Source: Robertmurraya sp. FSL R5-0851 (GTDB lineage: Bacteria; Bacillota; Bacilli; Bacillales; Cytobacillaceae). From it: 64,000 bases of DNA. Below the pieces are notes generated by a model. The model had not been told where the DNA came from and made no database searches. It worked only from the letters and a program-made list of their open reading frames with translations. Below, one piece after another: positions 19,439-28,569 of the stretch (within the stretch, counting starts at the first letter, position 1; each line of letters begins with the position of its first letter). Location of the stretch: NCBI RefSeq assembly GCF_038002965.1, contig NZ_JBBOOE010000001.1, positions 3,143,001 to 3,207,000 of the forward strand. Direction: 5' to 3'. The position numbers were made by a program, and so were the translations under genes.

Positions 19439-20789
19439 TTGTTTGATCCTTCCCCTCGATCTCTAACACTTCACAAGTGATAGAACCATCTACAAGTTTT
19501 ATTTTAATACTATCATTAATTCGAATTTGTTCCGTGCTTTTTACTAAGTGATCGTCTTCATTGTAGACGAGGCTATATCCTCGATCCATAATTTTCAGAG
19601 GGCTTAATGCATCCAATGCCATATTCACTCTTTGATGTTCTTTTTTCTTTGCTAAAAGGAGGCTAGTAAAAGCACGATTTAATGTCTTTTCCGTCTTAGA
19701 TTGCTGCTGAACGGCTGTTTGAAGGAGTGTATTCAAATTATTTCTTTCAAGTCTCCGCCTGGTACGAATATACTCTTCATTTTTATTTACAAATAAAGCT
19801 TGAGCTGCCCTCTTTAATAATTCTGTTGTCTTATCAACTTGCTCTAACTTTTGTTCATACAATCTTTGCGGGTACTTAAAGGCGTATGATTTACTTAAAC
19901 GATCATATCGCTGTGCTTGTACACTTATCTTCTCTTTAATTTTTCGTATAATCCTTGTTTGTCTAGTTAATACTCTTTCGATTAATTCATCAATATGTGG
20001 CACTGCAAGCTCTGCCGCTCCCGTAGGAGTCGGAGCTCGGAGGTCCGCCACATAATCAGCAATGGTCGTGTCTGTTTCATGACCAACAGCAGAGATAATC
20101 GGAATCCTAGATGCAAAAATGGCCCTTGCTACAATTTCTTCATTAAATGACCATAGTTCCTCAATGGATCCCCCACCGCGACCAACAATCAATACATCAA
20201 TATCATGTGACTGATTTGCTTGCTCGATTGCCTTTACAATGGATGCAGCTCCTTGCTCTCCTTGAACAAGGGCAGGAATGACCAATATATTAGCAATCGG
20301 ATATCTCCTTTTAAGAGTTGTTAGAATATCTCGTATTGCTGCTCCCGTAGGAGAGGTAATTACCCCAACAGTGTGAGGATATTTTGGCAGAGCTTTTTTA
20401 TATTCGTTTGAAAATAGGCCTTGTTTTAATAGTTTTTCTTTTAGCTGTTCAAAAGCTAGATAAAGATCACCAATTCCATCAGGCTGCAATTCTTTTATGT
20501 ACATTTGATACTGACCACTTTGTTCGTATACGGAGATATCGCCTTTCACTAACACTTTCATCCCGTTTTCTGGTCTGAATTTGATGGACTTATTAAAGCT
20601 TGAAAACATGACGGCCAGGATTCTTGCTTTTTCGTCTTTTAAAGTAAAGTACATATGTCCACTAGAGTGCTGTTTAAAGTTTGAAATTTCCCCTTTTACG
20701 TACATATCCTGTAAATGTGGATCGGCGTCAAACTTTCTTTTTATATATTTAGTTAAGGCAGTTATTGTTACATATTGCTTTTCTTCCAT
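19431..20789 (-). CDS. xseA: exonuclease VII large subunit
   Basis: 452 residues. N-terminal OB-fold (about 20-110, [19 protein letters not shown]), a catalytic region with the conserved [17 protein letters not shown] and SAVGHETD, and a long helical C-terminus. It degrades single-stranded DNA to oligonucleotides. ATG start with AAGGAG. The folD gene normally just upstream in B. subtilis is not here. Confidence 0.95.
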   Translation of the reverse strand: MEEKQYVTITALTKYIKRKFDADPHLQDMYVKGEISNFKQHSSGHMYFTLKDEKARILAVMFSSFNKSIKFRPENGMKVLVKGDISVYEQSGQYQMYIKELQPDGIGDLYLAFEQLKEKLLKQGLFSNEYKKALPKYPHTVGVITSPTGAAIRDILTTLKRRYPIANILVIPALVQGEQGAASIVKAIEQANQSHDIDVLIVGRGGGSIEELWSFNEEIVARAIFASRIPIISAVGHETDTTIADYVADLRAPTPTGAAELAVPHIDELIERVLTRQTRIIRKIKEKISVQAQRYDRLSKSYAFKYPQRLYEQKLEQVDKTTELLKRAAQALFVNKNEEYIRTRRRLERNNLNTLLQTAVQQQSKTEKTLNRAFTSLLLAKKKEHQRVNMALDALSPLKIMDRGYSLVYNEDDHLVKSTEQIRINDSIKIKLVDGSITCEVLEIEGKDQTNE

Positions 20790-20931
20790 TCAGTACTCCT
20801 TTTTTCGGAAAAGGTATGGATCACGCAAAAAAACAGTCCTATCTAATTATAAGGATAAATCTCTTTTCAGTCACGTCTTGATAGTGCGAAAGGGATTACC
20901 TATATAAAAAAGGGCTGTTTTATAGCGGAAA
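20790..20931. other. short intergenic gap where folD would be expected
   Basis: 142 bases between nusB and xseA without a coding frame. It holds only a weak GGCTGTTTTATAGC hairpin with T6 on the minus strand just after nusB, a possible terminator. No remnant of folD is recognisable. Confidence 0.5.
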
Positions 20932-21330
20932 TTACTGTTGTTCTGTTTGTTGCTTTATTTTAGAGAGAACTCCATTTATAAATCGACTAGCATGCTCATC
21001 TCCGAAAACTTTTGCAATCTCAATCGCTTCATCGATAACAACGTTTGCAGGTACTTCTTCCTTCATGTAAACAAGTTCGTAAACAGCCAGTCTTAACAGG
21101 TTCCGATCCACTGGCGCAATTCGCTCAATTGTCCACTTCTCTAAATGCTCTTTAATCATTTCATCTATCTCACTTTTGTGTTCCACAACCCCACTTACTA
21201 GAGTAGAGAGGTAGTCATCTCCACGCTCTTCTTCTAATACATGAAGAATCGCTTCCTTTGGATCTGCTTCACTTATGTCAATTTGAAATAATGCTTGTAA
21301 CGCTTTTTCTCTTGCCGTTCTTCTTTTCAT
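20932..21330 (-). CDS. nusB: transcription antitermination factor NusB
   Basis: 132 residues. All-helical NusB fold; N-terminal [16 protein letters not shown] and C-terminal [19 protein letters not shown] are conserved. Acts with NusE on boxA of rRNA leader transcripts. ATG start with AAGGAG 10 bases upstream. It follows yqhY after a hairpin. Confidence 0.95.
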   Translation of the reverse strand: MKRRTAREKALQALFQIDISEADPKEAILHVLEEERGDDYLSTLVSGVVEHKSEIDEMIKEHLEKWTIERIAPVDRNLLRLAVYELVYMKEEVPANVVIDEAIEIAKVFGDEHASRFINGVLSKIKQQTEQQ

Positions 21331-21426
21331 CTATCCTAAACTCCTTTATTGATTGAGATACCTTAATCATCAATATGATCATAGCATAATAACTCATCAT
21401 ACATGAAATACTCGAAAGAAAAAAGA

Positions 21427-21462
21427 GCCAAAGACTTTTTTGTTGTCCTTGACTCTTTAGAG
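21427..21462 (-). terminator. hairpin terminator after yqhY
   Basis: A 12-bp stem AGAGTCAAGGAC / GTCTTTGGCTCT with a nine-base loop and T6 on the minus strand. It separates accBC-yqhY from nusB. Confidence 0.75.
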
Positions 21463-21470
21463 TGAGTAAA

Positions 21471-21878
21471 TTACAGCTCTTGTTCTTGTTCAACTTCTTG
21501 CTTTGTACTTTCGAACTGGATGCCAACGATATGCACGTTTACTTCCTTAGCATCAAGTGCAGTCATATTCAAAAGCGCTTGTCGAATATTATCTTGAACC
21601 TTCTGAGCGACAGTTGGAATGGAAACCCCAAACTTCATTAAGCAATACACATCCACTTTAATTCCGTCTTCTCCAAGCTCCACCTTAACGCCCTTGCCAT
21701 GATTTTTCTTACCTAATCGCTCAACAACCCCTAACGCAAAGTTTCCTCTCATTTGAGAAACCCCGTCAACTTCAGACGCAGCAATACCAGCAATTACTTC
21801 AATTACTTCAGGTGCAATCTCTACTTTCCCAAGACCAGAGTTTCCTGGATTCATTTCCAAGATGTTATTTTCGCTCAT
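21471..21878 (-). CDS. yqhY: Asp23/Gls24 family envelope-stress type protein YqhY
   Basis: 135 residues. DUF322/Asp23 fold: GKVEIAPEVIEVIAGIAASE and the beta-strand repeat region GIKVDVYCLMKFGVSIP. Downstream of accBC in nearly all bacilli. Known in B. subtilis: loss of YqhY is compensated by mutations that reduce acetyl-CoA carboxylase, so it is linked to fatty acid precursor control. ATG start with GGAGGTG. Confidence 0.9.
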   Translation of the reverse strand: MSENNILEMNPGNSGLGKVEIAPEVIEVIAGIAASEVDGVSQMRGNFALGVVERLGKKNHGKGVKVELGEDGIKVDVYCLMKFGVSIPTVAQKVQDNIRQALLNMTALDAKEVNVHIVGIQFESTKQEVEQEQEL

Positions 21879-21895
21879 TCAAAGCACCTCCAACA

Positions 21896-23254
21896 TTATT
21901 TTCCTGTTTCCATTAAATCATACATTTCAAGAAATTTCGTGTTAAAGTCTCCTTCAACAAACTTTTCATGATTTAAAAGTTTTAAGTGGAATGGAATGGT
22001 TGTATGAATTCCTTCTATGACAAATTCACTTAACGCTCTTTTCATGCGTGCGATTGCTTCTTCTCTAGTACTTCCGTACGTAATCAGTTTCGCAATCATG
22101 CTGTCATAATAGGGTGGAATCGTATAACCAGGATATGCAGCTGAATCCACACGAACTCCTAAACCACCAGGAGGAAGATACATTTCTATTTTACCAGGTG
22201 AAGGCATGAATTTCTTCATTGGATTTTCTGCGTTAATTCTGCATTCGATCGCCCACCCATTAAAAACAACTTCTTCTTGGGTTAAACTAAGCTTTTCACC
22301 AGATGCCACTTTAATTTGTTCCTTAATTAGGTCAACGCCAGTTATCATCTCTGTGACCGGATGTTCTACTTGGATACGAGTGTTCATTTCCATAAAATAA
22401 AACTTACGGTTTTGATAATCATAAATAAATTCTACTGTCCCGGCACCAGAATAATCAACCGCTAATGCTGCCTTAACGGCTGCACTTCCCATCTCATGTC
22501 TTACTTCTCCGTCTAAGGCTGGAGATGGCGTTTCCTCAAGAAGCTTTTGAAGTCTCCTTTGGATGGAGCAATCTCTTTCCCCTAAATGGATGGCATGTCC
22601 ATGATTATCTGCAAGAACTTGTATCTCAACATGTCGGAACTCTTCAATAAACTTTTCGATATATACTCCAGGGTTCCCAAAAGCCGTTAATGCTTCTTGT
22701 TGAGTAATGTTAATCCCTTTGATTAGCTCAGTCTCCGTTCGGGCCACACGAATTCCTTTTCCACCCCCACCAGCAGTCGCTTTTATAATAACAGGGTAAC
22801 CAATTTTATTGGCCAATTCGATTGCTTCTTCATCGTCTTTAATGATTCCTTGGGATCCTGGAACAATCGGAACCCCTGCTTGTTTCATCGTTTCACGAGC
22901 CACGTCCTTTGTTCCCATCTTAGAGATGGCTTCTGGAGATGGTCCAACAAATGTGATATTCACATCCCTACAAAGATCTGCAAAGTCAGCATTTTCAGCT
23001 AAAAATCCATAACCAGGATGAATGGCGTCACAACTCGTCAGCTTAGCTACACTAATGATATTTGTAAAATTTAAGTAGCTATCCTTTGAAGCTGTTGGTC
23101 CAATACAGTATGCTTCGTCAGCAAGCTGAACATGTAAGGATTCACGATCCGCCTCAGAATATACAGCAACAGACTCAATCCCAAGCTCACGGCAAGCCCG
23201 TATAATACGAACGGCTATTTCTCCTCGATTCGCAATTAATAACTTTTTTATCAT
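21896..23254 (-). CDS. accC: acetyl-CoA carboxylase, biotin carboxylase subunit
   Basis: 452 residues. N-terminal biotin carboxylase domain ([18 protein letters not shown]), ATP-grasp glycine loop [10 protein letters not shown] near 163, [12 protein letters not shown] with catalytic Arg/Glu, and a C-terminal domain from about 335. Carboxylates biotin on AccB with ATP and bicarbonate. It lies 13 bases after accB in one operon. Confidence 0.97.
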   Translation of the reverse strand: MIKKLLIANRGEIAVRIIRACRELGIESVAVYSEADRESLHVQLADEAYCIGPTASKDSYLNFTNIISVAKLTSCDAIHPGYGFLAENADFADLCRDVNITFVGPSPEAISKMGTKDVARETMKQAGVPIVPGSQGIIKDDEEAIELANKIGYPVIIKATAGGGGKGIRVARTETELIKGINITQQEALTAFGNPGVYIEKFIEEFRHVEIQVLADNHGHAIHLGERDCSIQRRLQKLLEETPSPALDGEVRHEMGSAAVKAALAVDYSGAGTVEFIYDYQNRKFYFMEMNTRIQVEHPVTEMITGVDLIKEQIKVASGEKLSLTQEEVVFNGWAIECRINAENPMKKFMPSPGKIEMYLPPGGLGVRVDSAAYPGYTIPPYYDSMIAKLITYGSTREEAIARMKRALSEFVIEGIHTTIPFHLKLLNHEKFVEGDFNTKFLEMYDLMETGK

Positions 23255-23267
23255 AGCAGACAGCTCC

Positions 23268-23777
23268 TTACTCTGGCTTCACTAAAAATAACGGTTGACC
23301 ATACTCCACTAACTGTCCGTCTTTTACAAGTATCTCTACAATTTCTCCGTTAACTTCAGCTTCAATTTCATTAAATAACTTCATTGCTTCTACGATACAA
23401 ACAACTGAATCGCTAGACACTTTTGAGCCCACCTTAACATACGCATCAGCATCAGGTGATGGAGATGCATAGAAAGTCCCAACCATCGGTGAAGTGATTT
23501 TATGTAAGTTTGAAGTATCAGCAGCAGGTGTTTGTGCTGGTTGTGCTTGCGGTGCGATTGGCTCCTCGTGCTTTACCTCTACAGCAGCCACTGGTGCTGA
23601 TGTCTTTTCAGCAACGACTACAGGCGCAGGTGTAACTTGTTCCTTTACAGTCACTGTTCCTACAGCCGCATTCTTTTTCATTTTAATTTTAGCACCTTCG
23701 TATTCATAAACAAATTCATCTAGACTTGAATGATCTACAAGTTTTATTAATTCTCTAATTTCTTGAACCTTTAACAT
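23268..23777 (-). CDS. accB: acetyl-CoA carboxylase, biotin carboxyl carrier protein
   Basis: 169 residues. An N-terminal helical part, an Ala/Pro-rich linker (about 45-90) and a C-terminal biotinyl domain with [10 protein letters not shown], where the lysine (about 133) is biotinylated. Start ATG at 23777 is 6 bases after GAGGTG; a second ATG at 23780 directly precedes it and cannot be excluded. First gene of accB-accC-yqhY. Confidence 0.95.
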   Translation of the reverse strand: MLKVQEIRELIKLVDHSSLDEFVYEYEGAKIKMKKNAAVGTVTVKEQVTPAPVVVAEKTSAPVAAVEVKHEEPIAPQAQPAQTPAADTSNLHKITSPMVGTFYASPSPDADAYVKVGSKVSSDSVVCIVEAMKLFNEIEAEVNGEIVEILVKDGQLVEYGQPLFLVKPE

Positions 23778-23818
23778 CATATTCACCTCTAATTTACTTT
23801 TTAGCACTAGATACTAAT

Positions 23819-23848
23819 ATCATACGATAAGACCTCATAGAAGTTCAA
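23819..23848 (-). promoter_or_regulatory. sigma-A promoter of accB
   Basis: Minus strand TTGAAC (23843-23848), an 18-base spacer and TATGAT (23819-23824), 42 bases before accB. Confidence 0.6.
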
Positions 23849-23870
23849 CCTTTATTCCTCTATATACATA

Positions 23871-23877
23871 TTCGACA
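23871..23877 (-). promoter_or_regulatory. Spo0A box upstream of accB promoter
   Basis: Perfect TGTCGAA within TTTTGTCGAAT on the minus strand, about 62 bases upstream of the expected accB start of transcription. Spo0A links to acetyl-CoA carboxylase expression are known in B. subtilis; a direct effect here is an inference. Confidence 0.45.
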
Positions 23878-24048
23878 AAAGAACACGTTTTCATTTTTGA
23901 AATATAAGATTTTTTAAAATTTTTGTTAGTTAAATTTTCTCCTACGACTAAAGTTGTAGAAAATATCGAGCTTTTACATGAGGGAATTGTTTGAAATATT
24001 TTCTATTCTGTAATTACAAGGAACCATTTATACAGGAGGAGATTTGTA

Positions 24049-24774
24049 ATGAATAGTAACGATGTAGTTATGATAACTGGAGCATCAAAAGGATTAGGAA
24101 AGGCTTTAACATTAGCATTTGCCAAACAAAGAAAACGGTTGTCTATTTGCGCTAGAAATATGGAAGCATTATCTAAAGTGAAGGAAGAAGCAGAACAATT
24201 AGGAGCAGAAGTGTTTGCGATAAAGGCAGATATTTCTCTCCCAAGAGACGTTGAAAGATTTGTAGCTTTAACAGTAGAAAGATTTGGACAGATCGATGTG
24301 TTAATTAATAATGCCTCAACCCTTGGACTGAGTCCAATGCCTCTATTACTAGATTATCCTGAGGATGACTTTTCTACTACATTACGCGTAAATGTTCTTG
24401 GCCCTTTTTCTTTAACAAAAAGAGTGCTGATCCACATGCTTTTACAAAATAAGGGGTCAGTCATTAATATTACCTCTGAAGCCGGCTCAACTGGGTATGC
24501 TGGTTGGGGTGCCTACGGAGTATCAAAGTTTGCAATTGAAGGATTAACAGAAACTTGGGCTGATGAACTACGTGATACAAATATCCGTATCAATATGGTT
24601 GATCCTGGGGAAATGAATACCGAAATGCACACACTAGCCGTTCCTGATTGTGATTACCCGTTAGCAGACCCTAATGATGTGGTTGATGTTTTTCTTTATT
24701 TAGCTTCCGACGACTCAAATAATATTACTGGGAAACGGTTTGAAGCTCAAGTATTTAAGGAGGAAAGCAAATGA
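24049..24774 (+). CDS. short-chain dehydrogenase/reductase
   Basis: 241 residues. Classical SDR: cofactor loop TGASKGLG near residue 11, NNAS near 88, the catalytic Ser in ITSEAGS near 140 and YGVSK (Tyr about 157, Lys about 161). The substrate cannot be told. ATG start with AGGAGGAG. It overlaps the next gene by ATGA, so it is co-translated with the QueA-like protein. It heads a plus-strand block not found at this position in B. subtilis. Confidence 0.85.
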   Translation: MNSNDVVMITGASKGLGKALTLAFAKQRKRLSICARNMEALSKVKEEAEQLGAEVFAIKADISLPRDVERFVALTVERFGQIDVLINNASTLGLSPMPLLLDYPEDDFSTTLRVNVLGPFSLTKRVLIHMLLQNKGSVINITSEAGSTGYAGWGAYGVSKFAIEGLTETWADELRDTNIRINMVDPGEMNTEMHTLAVPDCDYPLADPNDVVDVFLYLASDDSNNITGKRFEAQVFKEESK

Positions 24775-25799
24775 CTTCACAAGCTTTTGATTTTCATCTT
24801 CCAACAAAGTTGAATGCGTCAATCCCCCCTGAGCGAAGAGGGATTAGACGTGATCAAGTGAAAATGATGGTTCTTAATAAACAAAGTGGGCAAGTATACC
24901 ACGATGAATTCTGTCAGCTTGAACATTATCTTCAAGAAGGTGACCTGCTTGTTCTTAACAATAGCCGAACCATCCCCGCACTATTAAGAGCTAGGTTTCA
25001 TCCAAATCATCAGAAGGAACCATCGATTATAGAAGTAAAGCTTGCTCGTAAATTAAATGAGTTCGAATGGGAAGCTTTAATTTTAAGTGATGAGGTTTCA
25101 GAAGGAGAAGTTTTACACTTCTCCCCTACTTTGTCAGCTACGGTGTTAAATCAGAAAAGCCCTACTCCCCTTTCTCGAATTCTATTTTCAAAAGGAGGTA
25201 CTGAGCTACTAGAAGATGTCTATATGATCGGTGAACCTATCCGTTATGAATATATTCATAAACCTTGGAGTCTTGAATATTATCAAACCGTTTTCGCAAC
25301 AACACCCGGATCGTTGGAAATGCCTTCAGCCGGAAGAGCCATAAGCTGGGAACTGCTATTTCGATTACAAAAGAAAGGGATTCAGATTGCTTTTCTTCAA
25401 TTACACACAGGGCTCAGTTATTTTTTGGATGACAATTTGCTGCCAAGTCCTGAACAAAATAGTGAGAAATATATGATTCCGGAAAAGACCATGAATAAAG
25501 TACTAGATACAAAGAAACGCGGCTCAAAGGTCCTTGCGGTAGGTACGACCGTTGTCCGTGCCTTGGAAACCGCTTCGAAGACCAGCTGTCTCAATGGATG
25601 GACAAATTTGTATATTACGGAAGAGTCAAGGCTACAGTTGGTTGATGGAATCATTACTGGCTTTCATGAACCAAAAGCGAGCCACTTGGATATGCTTTTA
25701 GCTTTTGTACCAAAAGAAAAGCTATTTCCTGCGTATGAGGAAGCACTAAATAAACAATATTTATGGCATGAATTTGGAGATATTAATGTCATTCTTTAG
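24771..25799 (+). CDS. QueA-like protein (S-adenosylmethionine:tRNA ribosyltransferase-isomerase family)
   Basis: 342 residues, the usual QueA length. Family signs: FDFHLPTKLNASIPP at the start, LLVLNNSRTIPALLRAR near 60, VGTTVVRALETA near 260 and DGIITGFHEPKAS near 290. Compared with canonical QueA, several conserved stretches are changed: the usual PTAGLHF reads PSAGRAIS, LHVGLGTF reads LHTGLSYF, and FHLPKSS reads FHEPKAS. It is not next to tgt or ruvB, where the true queA normally sits. Probably a paralog with an altered substrate; the queuosine role is uncertain. Confidence 0.75.
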   Translation: MTSQAFDFHLPTKLNASIPPERRGIRRDQVKMMVLNKQSGQVYHDEFCQLEHYLQEGDLLVLNNSRTIPALLRARFHPNHQKEPSIIEVKLARKLNEFEWEALILSDEVSEGEVLHFSPTLSATVLNQKSPTPLSRILFSKGGTELLEDVYMIGEPIRYEYIHKPWSLEYYQTVFATTPGSLEMPSAGRAISWELLFRLQKKGIQIAFLQLHTGLSYFLDDNLLPSPEQNSEKYMIPEKTMNKVLDTKKRGSKVLAVGTTVVRALETASKTSCLNGWTNLYITEESRLQLVDGIITGFHEPKASHLDMLLAFVPKEKLFPAYEEALNKQYLWHEFGDINVIL

Positions 25800-25811
25800 G
25801 AGGGTGTTATC

Positions 25812-26162
25812 TTGCGAGTCCATCATTATGGGATTGAAGTAAAAGATATGGAGAAATCCATATCTTTTTATGAAAAGGTACTTCATTTTCAAGTAGAAGA
25901 AAAGGTAAAATTTATGGAAGAGGATATTGTTTTTTTACGCTTAGAGGATATACGTTTGGAGCTTTTTCTAGGTGATCATGTAAATAAAGTCTCACATACG
26001 CATATTTGCTTCGAAGTTCCTTTTTTACAAGAAATCATTCTTCGTTGTAAAGAATACCATTTTTGTATGGTGGAAGGTCCATACGAGTTGGAAAACGGGT
26101 GGACCACTGCATATGTGACAGGTCCATCAAATGAAACGATTGAATTTTTACAAAGAAGTTGA
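25812..26162 (+). CDS. VOC superfamily (glyoxalase-like) protein
   Basis: 116 residues, one vicinal-oxygen-chelate module. It starts RVHHYGIEVKDMEKSISFYE with a likely metal His, followed by SHTHICFEV and ends NETIEFLQR with a candidate metal Glu. Substrate unknown. TTG start (25812) with GGAGGGTG, which overlaps the stop codon of the QueA-like gene, so the genes are tightly coupled. Confidence 0.75.
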   Translation: MRVHHYGIEVKDMEKSISFYEKVLHFQVEEKVKFMEEDIVFLRLEDIRLELFLGDHVNKVSHTHICFEVPFLQEIILRCKEYHFCMVEGPYELENGWTTAYVTGPSNETIEFLQRS

Positions 26163-26207
26163 CAATAGTTTGAACATAATAAATTTCTATTGTTTGAGGG
26201 TGACATG

Positions 26208-27320
26208 ATGGGAGAGAGTTCTAGATTTAGAGAAATGAAAATACTAAAAGAAATTGCTGAAATGTTAAACGAGGGGACTGAGCTGAATCACGTTCTATCT
26301 CAAGTCCTAAAAAAGCTTTTGGATTTAACAGGACTCCAAACAGGTTGGATCTTCTTTATTGATGAAAAAGGCTCCCATCAACTTGTTGCACACGAAGCCC
26401 TTCCCCCTGCTCTTTCGTATGAACAAAACATAAGAATGTGTAAGGGTTCGTGCTGGTGTGTTAATCGTTATCATCATCAGAAAATAACAAAGGCAACCAA
26501 TATTATTGAGTGTCAAAGAATCGAGGAAGCCATAGAAACCCAAAACGGAGACCATAACGGCTTAACACATCATGCTACCGTGCCGCTCCGTGCAGGTGAG
26601 GAAAGATTTGGTTTATTAAATGTAGGGGCTCCCTTTAAAACCTTCTTCAAGGACGATGAGTTAGCCCTGCTTGAAGCCGTTGCATTTCAAATTGGTACGG
26701 CCATTAAGCGGCTGAAGCTTGTGGAACATGAGCAAAAAACCGCCCTGAAAGATGAACGAAATCGACTTGCACGAGATCTTCATGATTCTGTGAATCAATT
26801 ATTATTTTCTTTAAGTCTCACGGCAAGAGCAGGTGTAGAAATGACTAAGCCTGAGGAAATGAAAAGTACCTTCACCTATATACAAGAGCTTGCTCAAGAT
26901 GCACTTGGGGAAATGAGATCTTTGATTTGGCAGTTACGTCCTCAAGGGTTAGAAGATGGACTACTAAGTGCCTTTCAAAAATACGGCCAGTTACTAGGTC
27001 TAACTGTTCATATTAACCTGAAGGGTGTTCCTCATTTTTCAAGTCAGGTCGAAGAAGCACTGTGGAGAATTGGGCAAGAGGCACTTGCGAATTGTAAAAA
27101 ACATGCTGGTACAACGGTTGTATATATTGATTTAGAAAAAACAAAAGAGAAAACCATTCTAACCATTAAAGATCTTGGCATTGGGTTCCAATATCAAAAG
27201 GGAGTTCAAACACCATCGCTTGGTTTACAAAGTATGCGACTTCGAACCGAAGCGGGGGAGTTTTCACTAGAAAGTTCCCCCGATAATGGAACACTTATTC
27301 AAATCAAAATACCAAATTAA
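26208..27320 (+). CDS. GAF-domain sensor histidine kinase (NarL/LiaS class), cysteine-rich sensor
   Basis: 370 residues, no membrane segment, so a cytosolic sensor. A GAF domain (about 25-165) carries four cysteines: C78, C82, C84 in MCKGSCWC and C102 in IIECQR. Then a HisKA_3 dimerisation helix with His192 in ARDLHDSVNQLLF and a HATPase domain (EALANCKKHA, DLGIGF, SLGLQSMR). The cysteine pattern resembles GAF sensors that hold an iron-sulfur cluster or zinc; the ligand is inferred. The ATG at 26208 is best spaced from GAGGG; an ATG at 26205 is possible. Paired with the following regulator. Confidence 0.85.
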   Translation: MGESSRFREMKILKEIAEMLNEGTELNHVLSQVLKKLLDLTGLQTGWIFFIDEKGSHQLVAHEALPPALSYEQNIRMCKGSCWCVNRYHHQKITKATNIIECQRIEEAIETQNGDHNGLTHHATVPLRAGEERFGLLNVGAPFKTFFKDDELALLEAVAFQIGTAIKRLKLVEHEQKTALKDERNRLARDLHDSVNQLLFSLSLTARAGVEMTKPEEMKSTFTYIQELAQDALGEMRSLIWQLRPQGLEDGLLSAFQKYGQLLGLTVHINLKGVPHFSSQVEEALWRIGQEALANCKKHAGTTVVYIDLEKTKEKTILTIKDLGIGFQYQKGVQTPSLGLQSMRLRTEAGEFSLESSPDNGTLIQIKIPN

Positions 27321-27332
27321 GGAGGGAGCTAA

Positions 27333-27974
27333 ATGACTACGAAGATTCTGGTGGTCGATGATCATCACGTTGTTCGTAGGGGACTCGTCTTATTTCTTCG
27401 CACCCAAAAAGAAATCGAAATTATAGGTGAAGCGGGGAACGGAGTGGAAGCAATTGAGCTTACGAAAAGACATCAACCCGACCTAATATTAATGGACCTT
27501 TCCATGCCGGAAATGGATGGCATCGAAGCTACGAAAATGATTAAAAACTTGTACCCTACGATAAAAATCATTATTCTGACAAGCTTTTCTGAGCAGGATC
27601 ATGTCATTCCTGCACTCGAGGCGGGTGCTTCTGGATATCAATTAAAGGATATTCAACCAGACGAACTTGTTCAGTCGATCCGAAATGTGATGTTAGGAAC
27701 AAACCAGTTACACCCCAAGGCTACAAGTCATTTATTAGCGAAGTTATCAACCGATCGAAACCAAAATCGCCCTTCCATTTACGAGTTAACAAAACGAGAA
27801 ATGGAGGTATTAAAAGAAATTGCCAAAGGAAAAAGTAACAAAGAAATTGCAACTAGCCTATATATAACAGAGAAGACTGTCAAAACCCATGTTTCTAACC
27901 TTCTCTCAAAGCTTGGTTTAGCCGATCGTACTCAAGCAGCCCTTTATGCAGTTAAAAATCGGCTAGTTGAATAA
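27333..27974 (+). CDS. NarL/FixJ family response regulator
   Basis: 213 residues. Receiver with acidic pair VVDDHHVV and phosphoacceptor Asp55 in LILMDLSMPEMDG; C-terminal LuxR-type helix-turn-helix LTKREMEVLKEIAKG and IYITEKTVKTHVSNLLSKL-like recognition part. Cognate partner of the kinase 12 bases upstream. Targets unknown; the SDR, QueA-like and VOC genes upstream are candidates. ATG start with AAGGAGGG. Confidence 0.9.
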   Translation: MTTKILVVDDHHVVRRGLVLFLRTQKEIEIIGEAGNGVEAIELTKRHQPDLILMDLSMPEMDGIEATKMIKNLYPTIKIIILTSFSEQDHVIPALEAGASGYQLKDIQPDELVQSIRNVMLGTNQLHPKATSHLLAKLSTDRNQNRPSIYELTKREMEVLKEIAKGKSNKEIATSLYITEKTVKTHVSNLLSKLGLADRTQAALYAVKNRLVE

Positions 27975-28005
27975 AAAACGGAAAGCGCTCGGGCTTTCCG
28001 TTTTT
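27973..28005. terminator. bidirectional terminator between response regulator and spoIIIAH
   Basis: Stem AAAACGGAAAGC / GCTTTCCGTTTT with A and T runs on both sides; it ends two convergent units. Confidence 0.85.
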
Positions 28006-28008
28006 CTA

Positions 28009-28554
28009 TTATTTACTTATTTGAAATTGTACCACTGGCTTCAGCCCGCTTAATTCAGAGCGTACTAACTTTAAGATTTCATTTGCAGCTGCTGGAGAGT
28101 GGCTTTTGGCTTTTACAGTGACGCGAACTTCGTTATCGCTTACTCTTACTAAAGCATCTTCATAGTCCATCGCTACAATCATCGTTTCAAGATACGCTTC
28201 TTTTTGGGTCACATCATTTAATTCTTTAATTTTATCAAGAGCGGCATTAATATCTTCTGTTGGTAGATCCGTAGAAGCAACAGTCGTTTCTAGCTCTTCT
28301 TTTAATTTACTTCTCTCTTCATCTAGCTCTAAGCGAAGTGCTTCAAACATTTCATCGCTAGCAGTACTAGAAATGACAGATTCACCAGATTCAGATGTAT
28401 TTTCTCCACTTACTGTTGAATCTTCCTCTGATTCTTTTTCTACTGTAGCCATATTGTTCATTTGCTGTTCTGGAGAAGTAATGTAATATACCGATAATAC
28501 AACAACTAAGCTAAGCATTGTTAATAACCAAACTGTTTGTTTTTTCAATAACAT
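28009..28554 (-). CDS. spoIIIAH: stage III sporulation protein AH
   Basis: 181 residues. One N-terminal membrane helix (about 7-25), an acidic Ser/Thr-rich linker, then the ring-building motif domain (about 100-181, DVTQKEAYLETMIVAMDYED). It is the mother-cell half of the SpoIIQ-AH channel across the intermembrane space of the forespore. Last gene of the operon. ATG start with GGGGGA. Confidence 0.92.
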   Translation of the reverse strand: MLLKKQTVWLLTMLSLVVVLSVYYITSPEQQMNNMATVEKESEEDSTVSGENTSESGESVISSTASDEMFEALRLELDEERSKLKEELETTVASTDLPTEDINAALDKIKELNDVTQKEAYLETMIVAMDYEDALVRVSDNEVRVTVKAKSHSPAAANEILKLVRSELSGLKPVVQFQISK

Positions 28555-28569
28555 CTATAAATCCCCCTT

